A stretch of 64,000 bases of DNA, from positions 19,833,883 to 19,897,882 of the forward strand of contig NC_088789.1 of assembly GCF_949628265.1 (NCBI RefSeq), read 5' to 3'. The notes under the pieces were generated by a model, which ran no database searches, was not told where the DNA came from, and was given only the letters and a program-made list of their open reading frames with translations. The stretch comes from Cloeon dipterum (taxonomy: Eukaryota > Arthropoda > Insecta > Ephemeroptera > Baetidae). This document shows, piece by piece, positions 1 to 12,779 of the stretch. Every line of letters starts with the position of its first letter. Within the stretch, counting starts at the first letter, position 1. The position numbers and the translations under genes were made by a program.

Positions 1-81
1 CTTTCCATGTAGATATTTGTTTTCCTTTTCAAAATCTTAAGAATGAAATAAACATTTACACTGAATTCTAACAAAACCAAC

Positions 82-1804
82 CTGCAAAGTGTAAAGATAA
101 GCGTATTTTTCTTCAGACTGGCTCAGATAGGGCCACCACAATTTTGGGTTTTCGACTTTCATTTCACCACTCAGTTTAGTGTTGGACATTGAATTTGCAA
201 CTTCTTTTCCGTTTTCATCCAGTAGAATTACGTTGTATCTGAACGTGTCCGTAGCGGTTTGCCCATCAAATTCAATTTCAAAATTAATGATTCCTGTAAT
301 TTTTTTCAAGAAAGTTAAATTATTTCTTTCTTTACCCTATTATCACCAATGGGTGCATCTGAACTGAAATCGACATCTGTCAAAACTGTAACATCAGTGA
401 GGTAGGCGAAAGGGGTCGTGTAGAAAATCACAGACCGGTGAATCCCAGCGTAGTGGAAGAAATCGAAATTCAGTCTTTGCGTGACAAACCCCTCAGGATA
501 TCTAAAAGAAGAAAATTAATTTCTATACCCTGAAATATCTCATTAAATCATACTTTTGCCTGTCTTTGTAGTGAACCACCTTTCCCTGCGGTATTGAGTT
601 TGGGGTCAAGGTGTTGTTAACCGCGACTGTGACGCAAATTTTGCCAGCTTTTCGCAAATCAGTGACTTCCGTCTCGAACGGCAAGTGTCCGCCAATGTTT
701 TCCGTCACTTTTACGTCGTTCACCCACTGCAACAGTTGGGTTGGCCAAAGTTTTTGCTTCAACGGTCGGTGCCAAACTTACGACGACAGAGCGGTAGTTG
801 ACGCTGCCAAAGTGAAGAACGACTCGGCGAGAGCGATTTTTTACCCTCTCAGGCAAATATCCGCATTTCTGGTACCACACCACTCCGATGTGGTCGCGAA
901 TCCGCGTTTCCTGAGTGATGTCGTTGTAGCTGCTTGGCACAGGCATCAAAATCACGTCCTTTTTCCAAATCAGGGATTTGAATTTTAATTTAATTAATTT
1001 GTTGACTAAAATTAGTAAGAAGTGGTAGTTTGAATTGTCTTCTCTGCAATATAATCAAATAAGGACTAAAATTAAAAAATTAAATTACAGAAGTTTGTCT
1101 TACTTCTCGAAAAATTGATCTGTTATACGATGATTTTGCGTTTGATTTTGATTTTAATCTCTCTTTGCAATCCATCCAACAATTTGCCAAATTTCCCTCC
1201 CCAAGTGGAATAAATCGTGATTTTACAGTCAGGGGGTCGCTGCTTAAGTAGCATGCAAACGTTAGAACCGAGATTTTCTCAGAAATTTAAACGGGGGACC
1301 TTGGAAAACTTTAGCTCTATCCAAATTTTCAGAGAAAACATTTATGGCAAAATAAGTAAATATTACTATTTAGAAAACTTTAGTACATAATCCATTTAAG
1401 GAGATCAACGTTCGTTCACTGCGTTTATTTTATTTAGCAGCTTGTTGAATATTAAGAATAAGTAATTTCCCAAATTTTGCGTTTGAATTTTTATTTCCAC
1501 TCAATAAAACGTTTTAACAAATCATGCAACATTTATATTTTGGAACTCGGATATTTTTTTATACAAAATCTGAAAAGTCTTGAAAGCTAACCCCTCCTCC
1601 AAGGCGACGTTTCTTCCACCACTTTTCCCGCATGCCGACCTCAGGGTCGTTCATCAGGGCCAATTTGAAGTCCCATATTCCGTCAAAGGAAAAAATCTCC
1701 CTCGACTCTGACTCGCACGGCCGGAGGAAACATTCAATACTTGCCAGCAGAGAGCAAGAAATCAATAAGCGCGACCACATAGATACGACTTTACAACAAC
1801 TCAT
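82..1804 (-). CDS. beta-glucuronidase (glycoside hydrolase family 2), 5' part, runs off the left edge
   Basis: Lysosomal or secreted exo-hydrolase that removes terminal glucuronic acid from glycosaminoglycans. Minus-strand exons: about 1600-1804 (N terminus), about 782-960, 554-726, 347-501 and 82-293; the last visible donor is at 80-81 and the gene continues past position 1. The first exon begins with a hydrophobic signal sequence (MWSRLLISCSLLASIEC) followed by SREIFSFDGIWDFKLAL, the family's N-terminal sugar-binding-domain opening. Exon 2 carries MPVPSSYNDIT and RVVLHFGSVNY. A 55-bp intron (727-781) separates this from WVNDVKVTENIGGHLPFE and VAVNNTLTP. Exon 4 has FHYAGIHRSVIFYTTP and exon 5 has the immunoglobulin-like segment ending in KLWWPYL...YLYTLQ. 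These match the beta-glucuronidase jelly-roll and Ig-like domains. The catalytic TIM barrel is outside the window. The exon 1 to exon 2 junction is not resolved: several donor/acceptor pairs are possible, and exon 1 could start at 1804 or 1780. No frame-breaking change was seen. Confidence 0.9.
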
Positions 1805-1995
1805 TCAAGCTCACACTAAAGAAAATTAAATATGGCTCGCTTGTTGACCTTTGTTGTGTGCACAGAGGCGATAAGGGGCTGACCTATCGCCGGGCCAGGG
1901 GAAATTGATTCGTTACGATCGAGTAAACAAGCCTCATACAAACAGAATAAAAACTAAACTTGTTGACTCAGAGGATAAATGAGGGGATTTAATAT

Positions 1996-4900
1996 TTATT
2001 TGGATTTCTGGGTGGTGCTCATGGGAGAGATGGTGCTTGATGAGGTCACATTTTGGTTTTTTGGATTAGGCTGGACGGATTGGAATTGGATCAAGATAAC
2101 GAGATAGGTTGTCACGGCTCCCGCAACCTGAAAAAATTAAATTTAAACTTGATAAATATATATTTTCAAATTTATCTAACCGTGTAAAGCAAAGTGAAGT
2201 CGAGAGGGAACAGGCCGCAGACAGAAAATCCAATATCTCTTTGTAGCAGTTGAGTAGAGAATAAGTGGAGCTGCGGAACAGAATTAAAATTAATTTTTCA
2301 AATTCAATTTATATTCTTGCACTTATATGAGCTCACCGGGTCCCAATTACACCGCCAAGCGGATGATATGGGGCCCAAGTGGCCGCAGAGGAGCTTAGGC
2401 CTAATGTAGCCATTAATTCGCCTTCCCGCACCGAGCTCTTGAATTTAAACACAAGATATTTGTCCCCAAAGCCGCTTGAAAGATACGAAAACCAGCAAGT
2501 GGCGAGTTCTTAGAGCAATTCAAGTCGCTTTATTAACCACCTTTTGCCATCTCTCTGACATTGGGTATCCCCTAAATAATGCTCAAATATCTCCCTTTGT
2601 CTTAACAATTATGCGAGCTAACTGGCTGATAAATAGAGAAGTAAATAAATAAATTAATTAAGTGTGTACCTCCTCTTTGGTGCTGGAGTCAAGCGTCCTC
2701 CTCGTCAACTTTTGGTGCAGCGGGCCTGCTCGCTGGGCCTAATTAATTTTATGAAAATAAGCCGAACTTTATCCGCATGGAAAATATCTCACCTCCTTTG
2801 TAGTGCTGGCACATGCCCAAGCGAGAGCAATCAGGCGGGAGCTCAGATACAGAAGCCACAGAATTGATTGGACCAAACTAATCACGACGCTGTTGCCACC
2901 GCCAGGTTTGGGGTAGAGCGCGTTGTTGACCACGTAGTACGAGAGGGACAAAACGCCGCAGAAAATGAAACTGATGCTTGCCAAAAGGCAGCCTCCGTAG
3001 AGACCATTAACCTGCGGGTGAGATCTCATTTATTAAAAATAATTTTATTGATTGCGTCGCTTTGAACCTGTCCCATGATGTCGCTGAGACTGTCATGGAC
3101 GCGTCTCAAAAGTGCGAGCCGGGCTTTCAGAGAGACTGGTGGAGATTCAAAAAGCGACCCCGTGTTTATGGGGTTGATGGGATTTGCAGTCGTTTCTTTG
3201 CCCCAAGCCGAGCGGACGTACGGCCCGCCTGGAGTCACCAAACCCGACCTGTGAGTTGACGTGAAGCCCTCGTTCATCTTCTGCTTGTTGTACTTGAGCG
3301 CACCAGCAAACTCGGACCTTAAATATTTCGAATTTTTAATTTAAAAATTAAAGACAAAAGAATTACCTAGCGATGGCAAAAAGCTGTTCATTGAAGTCAG
3401 CAGTTTTGAATTTGACATCCGCGTGCTCATACTCAGGAAAAACCAGCGGCTGCAGGGAAATCAAGTTCAGGTTGAGGAACTCGAAGCGTTCCTTCAAGGC
3501 CAGGCACATGGCGATGAACTGCTGCTCCACGACGACGTTGGCGAGCAGGGCGAGGAAATGCATGGCGAAGCCCACGTGCGCCCACACCGGAGCCTCGGTC
3601 AGCCTGAATTCGGTGATCATTGAGTAGCAGTCAGACGCAGCCAAGGGCAGAACTAGTGCGCTGAACAGGAGCTGGTAGATGACTCTCTTCGCCCCCGGAG
3701 CGTGGTCAGAAAAGTGGAATGATTCATCCACCTGGAATATTGATTATTTTGAAAGCTATATATTTAGTTAATAACTCAAGGGATGCAACATTTTAGCTTT
3801 TGGTTTTATCATTATATATCAATAAAAATTAATTTGACGATTTTTGTGATTCACGGGACTTAACAAAAATGACCAATATTTTCAAAATTGTTTTAAAAGC
3901 ACATAATTTGCTCATAGATATTACTTAATGAGACAAATTAATTGGTGTGTCTTTTTTAAAATACATTTGGCCGCTGCAGAACACTTCAATTTTCCCCTAC
4001 GTGTTTGTCCAGGGCTATATATAATATATTAATTTTTATCATGGTTAACATTAACAATGGAGCAAAACATGAAAATTATTCTGTGATCTCTGGTATCTGA
4101 TGATATTTGATGTTTTTCACACTTTGGCTAAAATGTTCGTGTATTATATTTTTTGTCTAAAAAATATTTGATTAAATTTCTGAAAATTAATTTATTTTAG
4201 AATTTTCCACCAGCAACCAAAATTGAGCTACATAGCATGCTAGTCAGCCCAGAAAGTTTGAAAACACACTCGTACTTTACCTAGTCAAATTCTAAATTCA
4301 GGGTTTTTCCGGAAAATAAAAAATACACCGTCAAATAGTTTACACATAATAAAAATAATCATGATTTGAATGAAAAATGAATATAAAAATTCGATTTTTA
4401 ATAATATTCCTGCTCTTAATATCCCATATATATAACGCATAAACTCATGTCTCGGATGTCTCGCTAATATCATCAAGTTTATATATTGCTCTTGGTGATA
4501 ATTATTAACTCGTTGAGAGTAGGACGAACGTAAAAAAAAACTTCGCACCCCTTGACTTTCCTTGAAAGTTTGAGTTTTACCTGATCAATGCACGTGAAAA
4601 TATTGCCAAAAGACTCGCTGGTAAATCTTGAAAACAGAGCGTAGATGACGCAAAAGAGGAGTGTAAAAAGTGTGTAGGCCAGTTTGAAATACAAATTGAC
4701 ACTTTCCACGTCCTTATTTGTGTCCTCTTGCTTCGATTCAATCAGGGCCAGCATTGCAGTTGTGCGGTAGTAAATTGAAACGCAGCCAAGGCCGATTCCA
4801 ACGAGGTAGAGCAGAAAACTTTTTGAATCAACTCGATAAAAGGAGTTATTAAAAAATGTTAAGCTGTAAACCTATAGACTCGAGTGCTGCTGTTGGGTTT

Positions 4901-5186
4901 GTAAATTTGGGAAGGCTCTTTCTCCTTGCCTACACTGATGTGATTCGGCTTATTTTTCGCAGCTTCTGCTGGAAGAATTCCCAGAGCTCGAGACGTTTGC
5001 AGGAGCAAGCCAGTGGCTCCGAAAACCCCGCTCCAATTTTCCTCACTGGTAGTTCCTCTGTAAAATTATTTTGAATTTCAAAATAAAATTCAAGTTTAAA
5101 ATGTCCCACTCCGAGCTGCTGGCTGTTGAGATGGTGTCAGAATCCATGTTTTCCTTCTGGTTGTACAGACCTTTAATGTCTATCAT
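1996..5186 (-). CDS. gustatory receptor (insect 7tm_7 chemoreceptor)
   Basis: Seven-pass ligand-gated cation channel subunit of taste neurons. Ten minus-strand exons whose phases all agree: 5110-5186, 4872-5057, 4581-4818, 3367-3731, 3068-3317, 2793-3011, 2670-2738, 2181-2270 and 1996-2127, giving about 541 aa (the first exon may be preceded by 5' UTR exons). The N terminus contains the family motif RALGILP; hydrophobic segments occur in FLLYLVGIGLGCVSIYY, AYTLFTLLFCVIYALF, YQLLFSALVLPLAASD and ILWLLYLSSRLIALAWAC. The C-terminal exons give IGFSVCGLFPLDFTLLY followed by AGAVTTYLVILIQFQ, which is the signature TYhhhhhQF motif of gustatory receptors. A 35-residue Ser/Thr/Gln tail follows. The stop codon overlaps an AATAAA polyadenylation signal. 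The TYLVILIQF form resembles the Gr43a and Gr28 type lineages, but the ligand cannot be inferred. The exon 1 donor (GTGGGA) and the exon 3 acceptor (AAAAAG) are weak and could be wrong. Correction on count: nine coding exons are listed here. Confidence 0.88.
2335..2600 (+). repeat. dispersed repeat family R1, copy 1 (inside the gustatory receptor intron)
   Basis: This roughly 260-bp stretch is shared with 46,486-46,710 (opposite strand) and 52,890-53,110. Conserved landmarks are GCTCACCGGGT, the block AGTGGCCGCAGAGGAGC, a variant of TTGGGCCCAATGTGGCCA, CGCAccGAG with TCTTTT/TCTTGA, and ACCAGCAAGTGGCGAGT, ending near TTTTGCCATCTCT. It fills most of the intron between gustatory receptor exons 2181-2270 and 2670-2738. 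Stops interrupt all long frames in this copy. Family unknown. Confidence 0.7.
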
Positions 5187-5859
5187 TTTGCTCTTCCGCA
5201 GCAGCGACAGGCGAGTTATCGAGAATGTCGCTGCTTTTATATAAATTGGTCTCAGATCGATTTAAGCTCTCAACAAAGGAACAATTGGAGCAATTAGGGG
5301 GCGCAGGTGAGTGACACTTGGGTGAATAGAGCAATTCCATTTACTTGATTCATCCTACTTATCGATCAGATATATAATTCAGACTTATGAAAACAAATAT
5401 TCTAGCCTGAAAAAACATTGAGTAGATAAATAAAATGCGTGGGCTTATTTGTTTAAAATTTATATTCATTATGTCTTGATATCAAATGGCTTGTACAATG
5501 TACATTAAAAACCTATGAATATATGGCAAGAGCATTGTATCTCATGAAGGGCGTAATTTCGAAAACTACTTATTTTTTTCTTTATCTAAAAAGATGATGA
5601 TTTCGAATAAAATCTTGTACACTTAATACATTAATTCCTGTGAGCGTTGCTGATTCTGAAAATTTTTCTGTTAGCAAGGAAATAATATTTCACAACAAGA
5701 TTAAATATTTCTACGGCTCACAACAGCTGTTATTTCTTTATCTGTTCCGTAAATTTAAACACAGCAAAATTAAATATCTCCAGAGGCACATTTCACGCTA
5801 TAACAAGTGATGCCTGATTAAATGAACGAGAGAATGAAATTAGACAATGGCACACATCT

Positions 5860-8800
5860 TTAAGGCAAATCAGACTCATAAATGCCATGAGCTGCCAACT
5901 CAAGCAGAGTGTTTTTCAGGTAATTCGGATCAGGGTATCCGTGCACCTGTTGCCTCAGTTCAGTCTTGTGGTGGATGTCATTCCAAACTATGACGTCCTC
6001 CCGTCCAGTGGTCGTCGATCGGCCAACGGTGAAAATCAAGCGCCTATCAAATGCAATGCGCAGCAATGCCAGAACCTGGAATTGAGTTTAATAGATTTTT
6101 AATTCAGACCAGAATGGACGAGAATTTTAAAAAAAAGTCAAAACCGTAACAATCAATCTTAAGAAAATTAATTGATAAATAATTTTTAAAAATCAACAAT
6201 GCTTTACGTCTGTTTTATTTTGATGATTTGGAGCAAGAAGTTATTTAAAATAATATTTTTATGTATGAGACAAAATAATCGATTTTAGATTATTACATCA
6301 ATTGCCTGCACAAATTAAAAATTTAACTTTGATCCAAAAATTACGAACAGGATTTGTTTACGGAAAACGCTTTACTAAACTTGTGAATCCTTCTGGTAAA
6401 AAGCTTAAATCAGCAAAGAAATCATCTTTGTCAAACTTATGGGAAAGAGAGCTCAGAATATTCAACCATTTTAATGCATTACATTCCCAGCCCTGTTAAT
6501 CCTTTCTTTGTAATTTTTTTAAAATAACTAACCTTCCATCCAAGGTCAGTGGCGGGAATGTAGCATATTCTTGGGAAGCCAACGGCATAGAAAGGTTTGC
6601 CAGGAGAAGGATGCTCAAGCCCCTGAGTGCCGCCTTGAAAGCTGAAATTTCAGATTTTATATAAATAAGCGAATCACACTTTAAAATATTTTCCTTACTT
6701 GTATGTAATCTGAATGGTTGAAACGCCCTGGTGGCCAGGCAGAGAGTGGTGGATCTGCTTCCAGATCATCGAACCGCCAAGAGGCTGGTTGCCAACCTTT
6801 TGGCCATAGATCATCATGCAGAGCGGACACTGCAGATACTTGCCCTGCGCAAAAATATTTATTTAATTGAAATTTCAAAGGTTAAATATCTATTTACCTT
6901 GGAGTGGGCACTTTGGTTCTGGATTAGGGCTTGCAGGCAAGGCAGATGCAAGGCATGCTGGCAAAGGCACAAAATTACCACTCCCTCTGAATCACTGTTG
7001 TCATTCAGGTCCATCAAGCAAACTGGGCACTGGCCATCGACGGTGCTAAATGTGCACTTCAGGTGTTTGCTGACACTTTCGTCCACTCCTATTCAGAAGA
7101 TGTTCAATATAAATTAGATAAAGAGTTTTTTCGAGTTTTGAAATGGAATTTCTCGAAAACTAAAGAGAACACCATCCAGGAATTTTCACAAAAGTTCACA
7201 CATGCTATAAGAAACCAAAATTAACAGAAAAGAACTTTGACCGTAACTTGGACATATTTGGTATTATTTCCGCGAGAGGAATCCAAAACACACAAGTTTT
7301 TTTTAATTGCACCACAGAGAGATGAGATAATGATGCCTCAACGGTGCCCAAAATTTTCCCATAAACTGAATATTTTCAACAAAAAAATTTTGTTTTATGA
7401 CATAATTTACAAATATGGACTGATTTTTCTGTTACTATCGTAAATTTTGACCAATTTTGTCCTCTTGACTGTGACATTTCGACATGCATTACTTTTAACA
7501 ACACAAATAAACACTAAAATAATTTGAATATTTCATTGAACATACCAAGAATTGCTGGGAAGTTTCTCTGCCTCCTTGGCATGTAATAGTGAGAAACTCC
7601 CTGGAACACTTCGTCGTCACTGTCGATTGGCCTCCTGGAGCCGGCTGTTGGCTCGCCCGACTCCTGGCTGAGGTAGGTGGACACGGTGTCAATGCTGTGC
7701 CGACGACCGCTCTTGGTGCTGCTTGAGTCGGCGTCCAGCACGCTGTCCATGCTTGCGTCCATGCTGGAGATACAACTGACCAGTGATCCGCTGCGGGGAG
7801 GGAGCGGCGGCAGAGGGGGCTGGACCGGAAGCTGCTGCACTACCGAGGCACTGCTTGAGTTCGACGACGACGAAGCAGACGACTTGCTGCTGCCACTGCT
7901 GAACAGGCTGGTCATCTTTTTCACCATCTGATATTAAAAACCGTGATTTGTATGAGGAATTAATACGATATACTGGGTAAATTGCTGAACAATGTCACAA
8001 GAGATACACTTTTTGTCTGAAATCCAATTACAGATTTGTTAGTTAATCAAGTTATTTTAAACTCTGTTGTTTTCATTTCAGGAAAATGTTTCTCAGTAGA
8101 TCAGTACTGAAAAACTTCAAAAATATTTTTAACTTTGCCAAAAATATTGGATATTTTAGAGAACAAAGCAGATAAATTTAAATTGTTGTCATGTGTCATG
8201 TATCGATCCCCTTTAAGACTTTGTTTGTCTCTGATCATATTTTTTAATATCTGAGAGCGTGAAAAAACTGAAAATACCGTGGTTTTGTCGCTGCCATCAG
8301 ACTTGCTACTCTTTTTTGAGGATTTGCTGCTGCTTTTGGTCGAGGACTTCTTGACTGCGCCGCTGGAAGCATTTGAACTTGAGCGGCTTGAAGAGGCTCC
8401 AGCAGTGGCGTGGCTCTTGCTGTTTGTACACTTCGTTGGCCTCAAGCCTGTCGTGATGTATTGATGATCTGGGGAAAAATTCACCAGTTTTAGAGCTAGA
8501 TAATTTGATAATTATTGGGATTGGTGAATAATGTTTATTAGGAAAAATTAATATTTAACGAGACAAATTTATACGAAGTTTTATAAATTCTTAGTAAGTT
8601 TCCAATTTTTCATTAACATTTTGTACTGGGCTCAATGAACAACAAATAACTCAATTATGTAGCAAAATAGCAAATAAACTCTGACAGCCGATGACTATTC
8701 TATTCCATGAAGTTTTTTTCCATCAATATAATTGGAATTTTAGTCTCATATCAATATAAATAAATCAACTACTGACTGAAGAATTTCCTTGTGAGAAGGA

Positions 8801-9747
8801 TAGAAATCCTTGCAGATCACGAGTTGACTCCTCATTTCCAAAGTTAAATAATTCAATGTAAATTCTCTTTTGTGCTAAACTTACTCTGTACGATCTGCTG
8901 CATTTCCTCCGCAGTGACTTTGGTCATGGGATAAGACGGTTGCTGGACACGCTTCACTTTCCTTTGAAACCCAGTATCATTCCGCACCTGAGTAAACTTA
9001 TCGAAGTTGATTGTGTATGGGTAACAAGGGTAGATTTTTCCAATGTTGATATGAGAATTTCCCTAAAAGAATCAGAGATTAAAAATAAGAAATTAATACA
9101 CAGCAATATTTAGGAAACTTAAAATAAGAAAATGAACATCATGTCGGAATTATACATTTTTCCAAATTGGTATAACCAGAATTTAAAAATCCAAATATTG
9201 GTTTAAAATTATTCTCGCTTCAGTAATTAATGTAATTTGGGCCATACAATCCCGGAATAATTTATTAATTTACAATTTAATACTTAAAAATTCCATAGCA
9301 ATTTAAAATTTAAATTTCATCTTTATAAATCAAATGTAAAACCGTACCTTGGCCCAAGCCTCTTCAATGGCGCACTGGACGTCCATGTCGTAGATGTACC
9401 AGTCTGTACCATCTCCTTCCCACTCCCACTTTGCGCCTTTGCCAGCGAGTGAGTTACTCAGGAAGAGACTCCTCCGCACCCTGTGTGGCATGCCTGCAAC
9501 AATACATTCAATTCGCTCCCTTTCTTTAAAAAAATTCAAACGCACTGGATCCTTCGGAGCACTGCAGCTTATCGGTAAGGTTGACGAAGAACTTGTCCAG
9601 CATTGGGTCGGCGTCTCTCAGTATGACCCTGGTCAGCTTTTTGTTGTGGGCCCTTTCCAGGTGCTGCGTGACCTCCGGGCTGTAGGGCCTCCAGCGCAGG
9701 TTCCTGTTCTCCCATTCCCAAACCACCACGGCCGCGTTCAGTGCCAT
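5860..9747 (-). CDS. dx: Deltex, E3 ubiquitin-protein ligase of the Notch pathway
   Basis: Cytoplasmic RING-type ubiquitin ligase that binds the Notch ankyrin repeats and controls Notch endosomal trafficking. Ten coding segments were assembled with consistent phase: 9546-9747, 9348-9493, 8885-9062, 8278-8468, 7546-7927, 6898-7088, 6699-6844, 6533-6641 and 5860-6075, total 586 aa. Two WWE domains lie at about residues 5-170 (AVVVWEWEN...RWRPYSPEV and [17 protein letters not shown], then [10 protein letters not shown]). Residues about 180-360 are a Ser/Lys-rich then Ser/Pro linker with [12 protein letters not shown], a likely SH3 or proline-motif site. The RING uses C387-P-V-C390, C407-L-C409, H411, H414, C417 and C436-P-L-C439. 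The Deltex C-terminal domain follows ([59 protein letters not shown]). The start is the first ATG in frame; it leaves only four residues before WWE1, shorter than vertebrate paralogues. The number of coding exons is nine. Confidence 0.95.
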
Positions 9748-11095
9748 CGCACGTTGCACACTGGATTTTTATAGCTCTCCAGGTGAAACCATGTGGCAGA
9801 GGTCTAAAAGGGGATCAATAAAAATTAAGTTGAATTAATAAAAGAGGCAAGCAGGAGAATCACAGATAAGATAGTCCAATTAGACAGTGTGCTTTATATC
9901 ACCAGCTTGTCTTAGACTTTTTCGCTGTGTCTAATTTTAACTACTGAGTGAATTTCCGAATTTTCTATTAAAAGACTCGATACAAAAGTCTAAGGGATTT
10001 TTAACGAGGTTATAAATAGGGGTTGATAGGCTGAATTTCTTATTATGTATCACGTTCCAATTTGTTTATAACATCAGTTTTAATTTACTTTTAATTATTT
10101 TAATTTCTCTCCTGAGTAGTTTAAATTTTATATAAGGATTAAAATGCGTTGAAATGATATTGCATGTATATCAATTTGTTATTTGATTTTTCCACAACGA
10201 TAATAATTTTCAAACCTTGAAAAGGTTTAATTTGCCACAGGATTTTATTTAATGAAAACAAAAATTATTTTAAAAAATACGGCTGCTGAAGTATACGAAA
10301 GAAATACAATTTTGCTAAAAATTATTTTTAACCTAAGGAAAAAAGGGAAATTGGGACCACTAAACATGAATGTGGCTTAGTATTGCAATTGAGTTTTGAA
10401 CTTTCTTATCGAGAGCATAATCAGGCAGAAACGTTTTTATCTAACCCGACTGAATACATATTTTAACGGAATATCTATTATAGATACTTGACTCTTTTCT
10501 ACCCTTTCTTTGTGTCATGTAGATATTATCTGCCGTTTACTAAATTACACACATAAATCTTTAAGGTAAAATTTTTAAACCATATTTAAGTTCAAATTGC
10601 ATCAGTACATAAAAACCCAATTACATAATATTAATGTAGTTCTGCGACGAAAAATGCAAAACATAGAATAAAAATCAGTTGCTTAGGTGGGCTCGTTTTT
10701 TATCACAGTTCACAATGTGCATAAAAAACGCGCCAACAAACTCAAGTTTTCCGTGGAAATTAACCTAAATATAGTCAGAAAATCACCAAATCGACACAAT
10801 TTTCCCCATACTTTCAGCGTCTTACCGTTAATCTCGCCGTTGTTCCAGCTTTTCAAACACAACTCAAACGAAGGCGTCTCATCATTGTGTCAGATGAATT
10901 TTGCCATAACACGAAACGAAAACAAAGCGACAAGTGAGTCTGTGGGAGGGAGGCTGCTGTCGGCGCCGGCCGTCACTCGTCGGCAGCACTTCGTGTTTGA
11001 ATACACAGCGCGCGAATGCATCCGGCGAAGGGGAGGTTGGGGGCTCATCGACAACCGACACACAACCACATCATCACACACGCGACATACACGCT
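9748..11095 (-). promoter_or_regulatory. deltex 5' UTR, first intron and probable promoter region
   Basis: The start-codon exon extends back to a TTTTAG acceptor (exon edge at 9803), with a short upstream ORF beginning ATGGTTTCACC before the deltex ATG. A strong minus-strand donor (AACG followed by GTAAGA, exon edge at 10827) marks a likely untranslated first exon in the GC-richer stretch 10,827 to about 11,090. That stretch contains further short ORFs not in frame with deltex. The intervening roughly 1 kb (9804-10826) is AT-rich intron with nothing else recognisable. The first exon assignment is inference from splice signals and base composition. Confidence 0.45.
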
Positions 11096-11099
11096 AGTT

Positions 11100-12148
11100 T
11101 TGATGAATTTATTGCTTTATGTAATTTAACGAATAAAAAGTCACTTTTTTGGAAATATCATAAATTTTGATGTCGAAGAACTGGTTTACCGGATTCTCTA
11201 AATGAATTGCGATCACTGGAAGATTTTATTACGAAACAGAGAATTATGAAATGAGGTTGTCGTTCCCCAGAAAATAAAAAAGGCGGGACACGTGTAAAAA
11301 ATCGTGGGGAAAACGATTTTTTTTTAATTAGATATTAAGCTAAAAGCCTGATTCAACTATATTTAATGATAAATAAATTCATGACTCGTGCTTATTTAAG
11401 GACCCAAATCAAAAATAAATCTACAGTTAGTTTTGCACATCACTTAATTTTTACCCACGTATATAGTACTAACAAAATTATAATTTTAAAGTCAAAAATA
11501 GGACTGCATAGGATAAATAATATAAACTTGCTAAATTCACACATAAATAAAAAAATACATATTATAGGATTTTATGATCAGAAATGACCAAATGTTTTAA
11601 AGAAAAATATTTATTTAGAATTTTTTGAAGTCAAGTAAATTCAAAGGAATTAACGCTGGTGCTAGTCCAGCTGCACAATTAAACAGTAATGTACAAATTT
11701 TAATAAAAAATTGATGTAGTCGATGGAAGTCCGCTTCAATTGTTTATAAGACATTTTTTTCGCTTAACATAAAGTTTATCACTTAGATTTTTTAACCCAC
11801 TTGGCAACATGTTATACATCTTGGCAAAATACATTCAGACGTCCTATTGTAATATCTATTTCCAAACGTTGGTTCAACAACTGGAGCGCAAAGTAACTTT
11901 GGTGTAATCTCTGATTACCGAAGTCACCATCAAAATATTTAACACATACACGACAGCAAAATTCAGTTGATCAACTTTTTCAACTGGCAACAGCCACCAA
12001 AATGAAAGAAATTCGTAACGTTTTGTTTCATTTTTAGAGCACGTTTTATACAATATATTTTCTTGGGGGTTTTATAAAGACGACGAGATCATTGCTGCAC
12101 ATATATACGGTTATGTCATAAATTCAAATAGGAATGGGCAAGAGCATG
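11100..12148. other. AT-rich intergenic spacer
   Basis: This stretch lies between the deltex first exon and the zinc-finger gene. Short ORFs are present but have the biased Ile/Lys/Asn composition of random AT-rich DNA. I see no gene or recognisable repeat. Confidence 0.6.
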
Positions 12149-12770
12149 TTACTTAGTTACAAAATGGCTTTGATCGCCTGATTTTATAATCGGGGGTTGG
12201 CACAATTTAACGTACAGCTCATTGAAGTGAATGACTCGCAAGTGCATCATGAGCATTTTGGCGCTAGCGTTCAAAATTCTGCAAAAGTGACACGGTCTGG
12301 ATGGGTCGCCTGTCTGGCTATGGTGAATGTGTCGGTACCAGTAGTGGTGCAGTAAATCCTCCTTAGCCACTTGGCCGTAGCATAAGGCACAAACCACTAC
12401 ATTCTTAGGGAAGCGGCGGTGTTTTTTCATTTCGTTGACATACTTTTCGATGTCGTGATTCTTTTCGATGTGCTTCATGAAAAATCCTAACAAAGCCCAC
12501 TCTTTGTTGCAGTAAATGCATCGGAAATTGTTCTCGTCTGGTGACGACGCGAGTTCGTTTATCAGCGCACTCCTCGCTTTATCCTGGCTATTTCCTGGAT
12601 CTGGAACTGTGATTGATATTGGTTCTGCGGTTTATAATTCGAGTTATTCATGACGTATTTTGGGATCACTCACCGACACGAAGCGCGTCCTCCAGTCCAC
12701 CCCATGATGACAGATCGGGAAGCTCATCAGCTGCAGTCAAATCTATATGACTTCCGTTCATTTGCATCAT
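12149..12770 (-). CDS. small C2H2 zinc-finger protein (190 aa)
   Basis: Two minus-strand exons, 12674-12770 and 12149-12624, join in phase across a 49-bp intron (GTGAGT...CCGCAG) and give 190 aa. The first exon opens directly after a CACAG acceptor with ATGATGCAAATG, so an upstream untranslated exon is likely. The first 32 residues are acidic (AADELPDLSSWGGLEDAL), which could be a short interaction or activation segment. Three C2H2-like fingers follow: CIYCNKEWALLGFFMKHIEK with NH, CALCYGQVAKEDLLHHYWYRH, and CHFCRILNASAKMLMMHLRV with IH. Linkers are irregular, not TGEKP, so DNA binding is not assured; the fingers may bind protein or RNA. I do not recognise an orthologue. It could also be one part of a longer gene with exons upstream of 12,780. 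Confidence 0.7.
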
Positions 12771-12779
12771 CTGTGAGAC

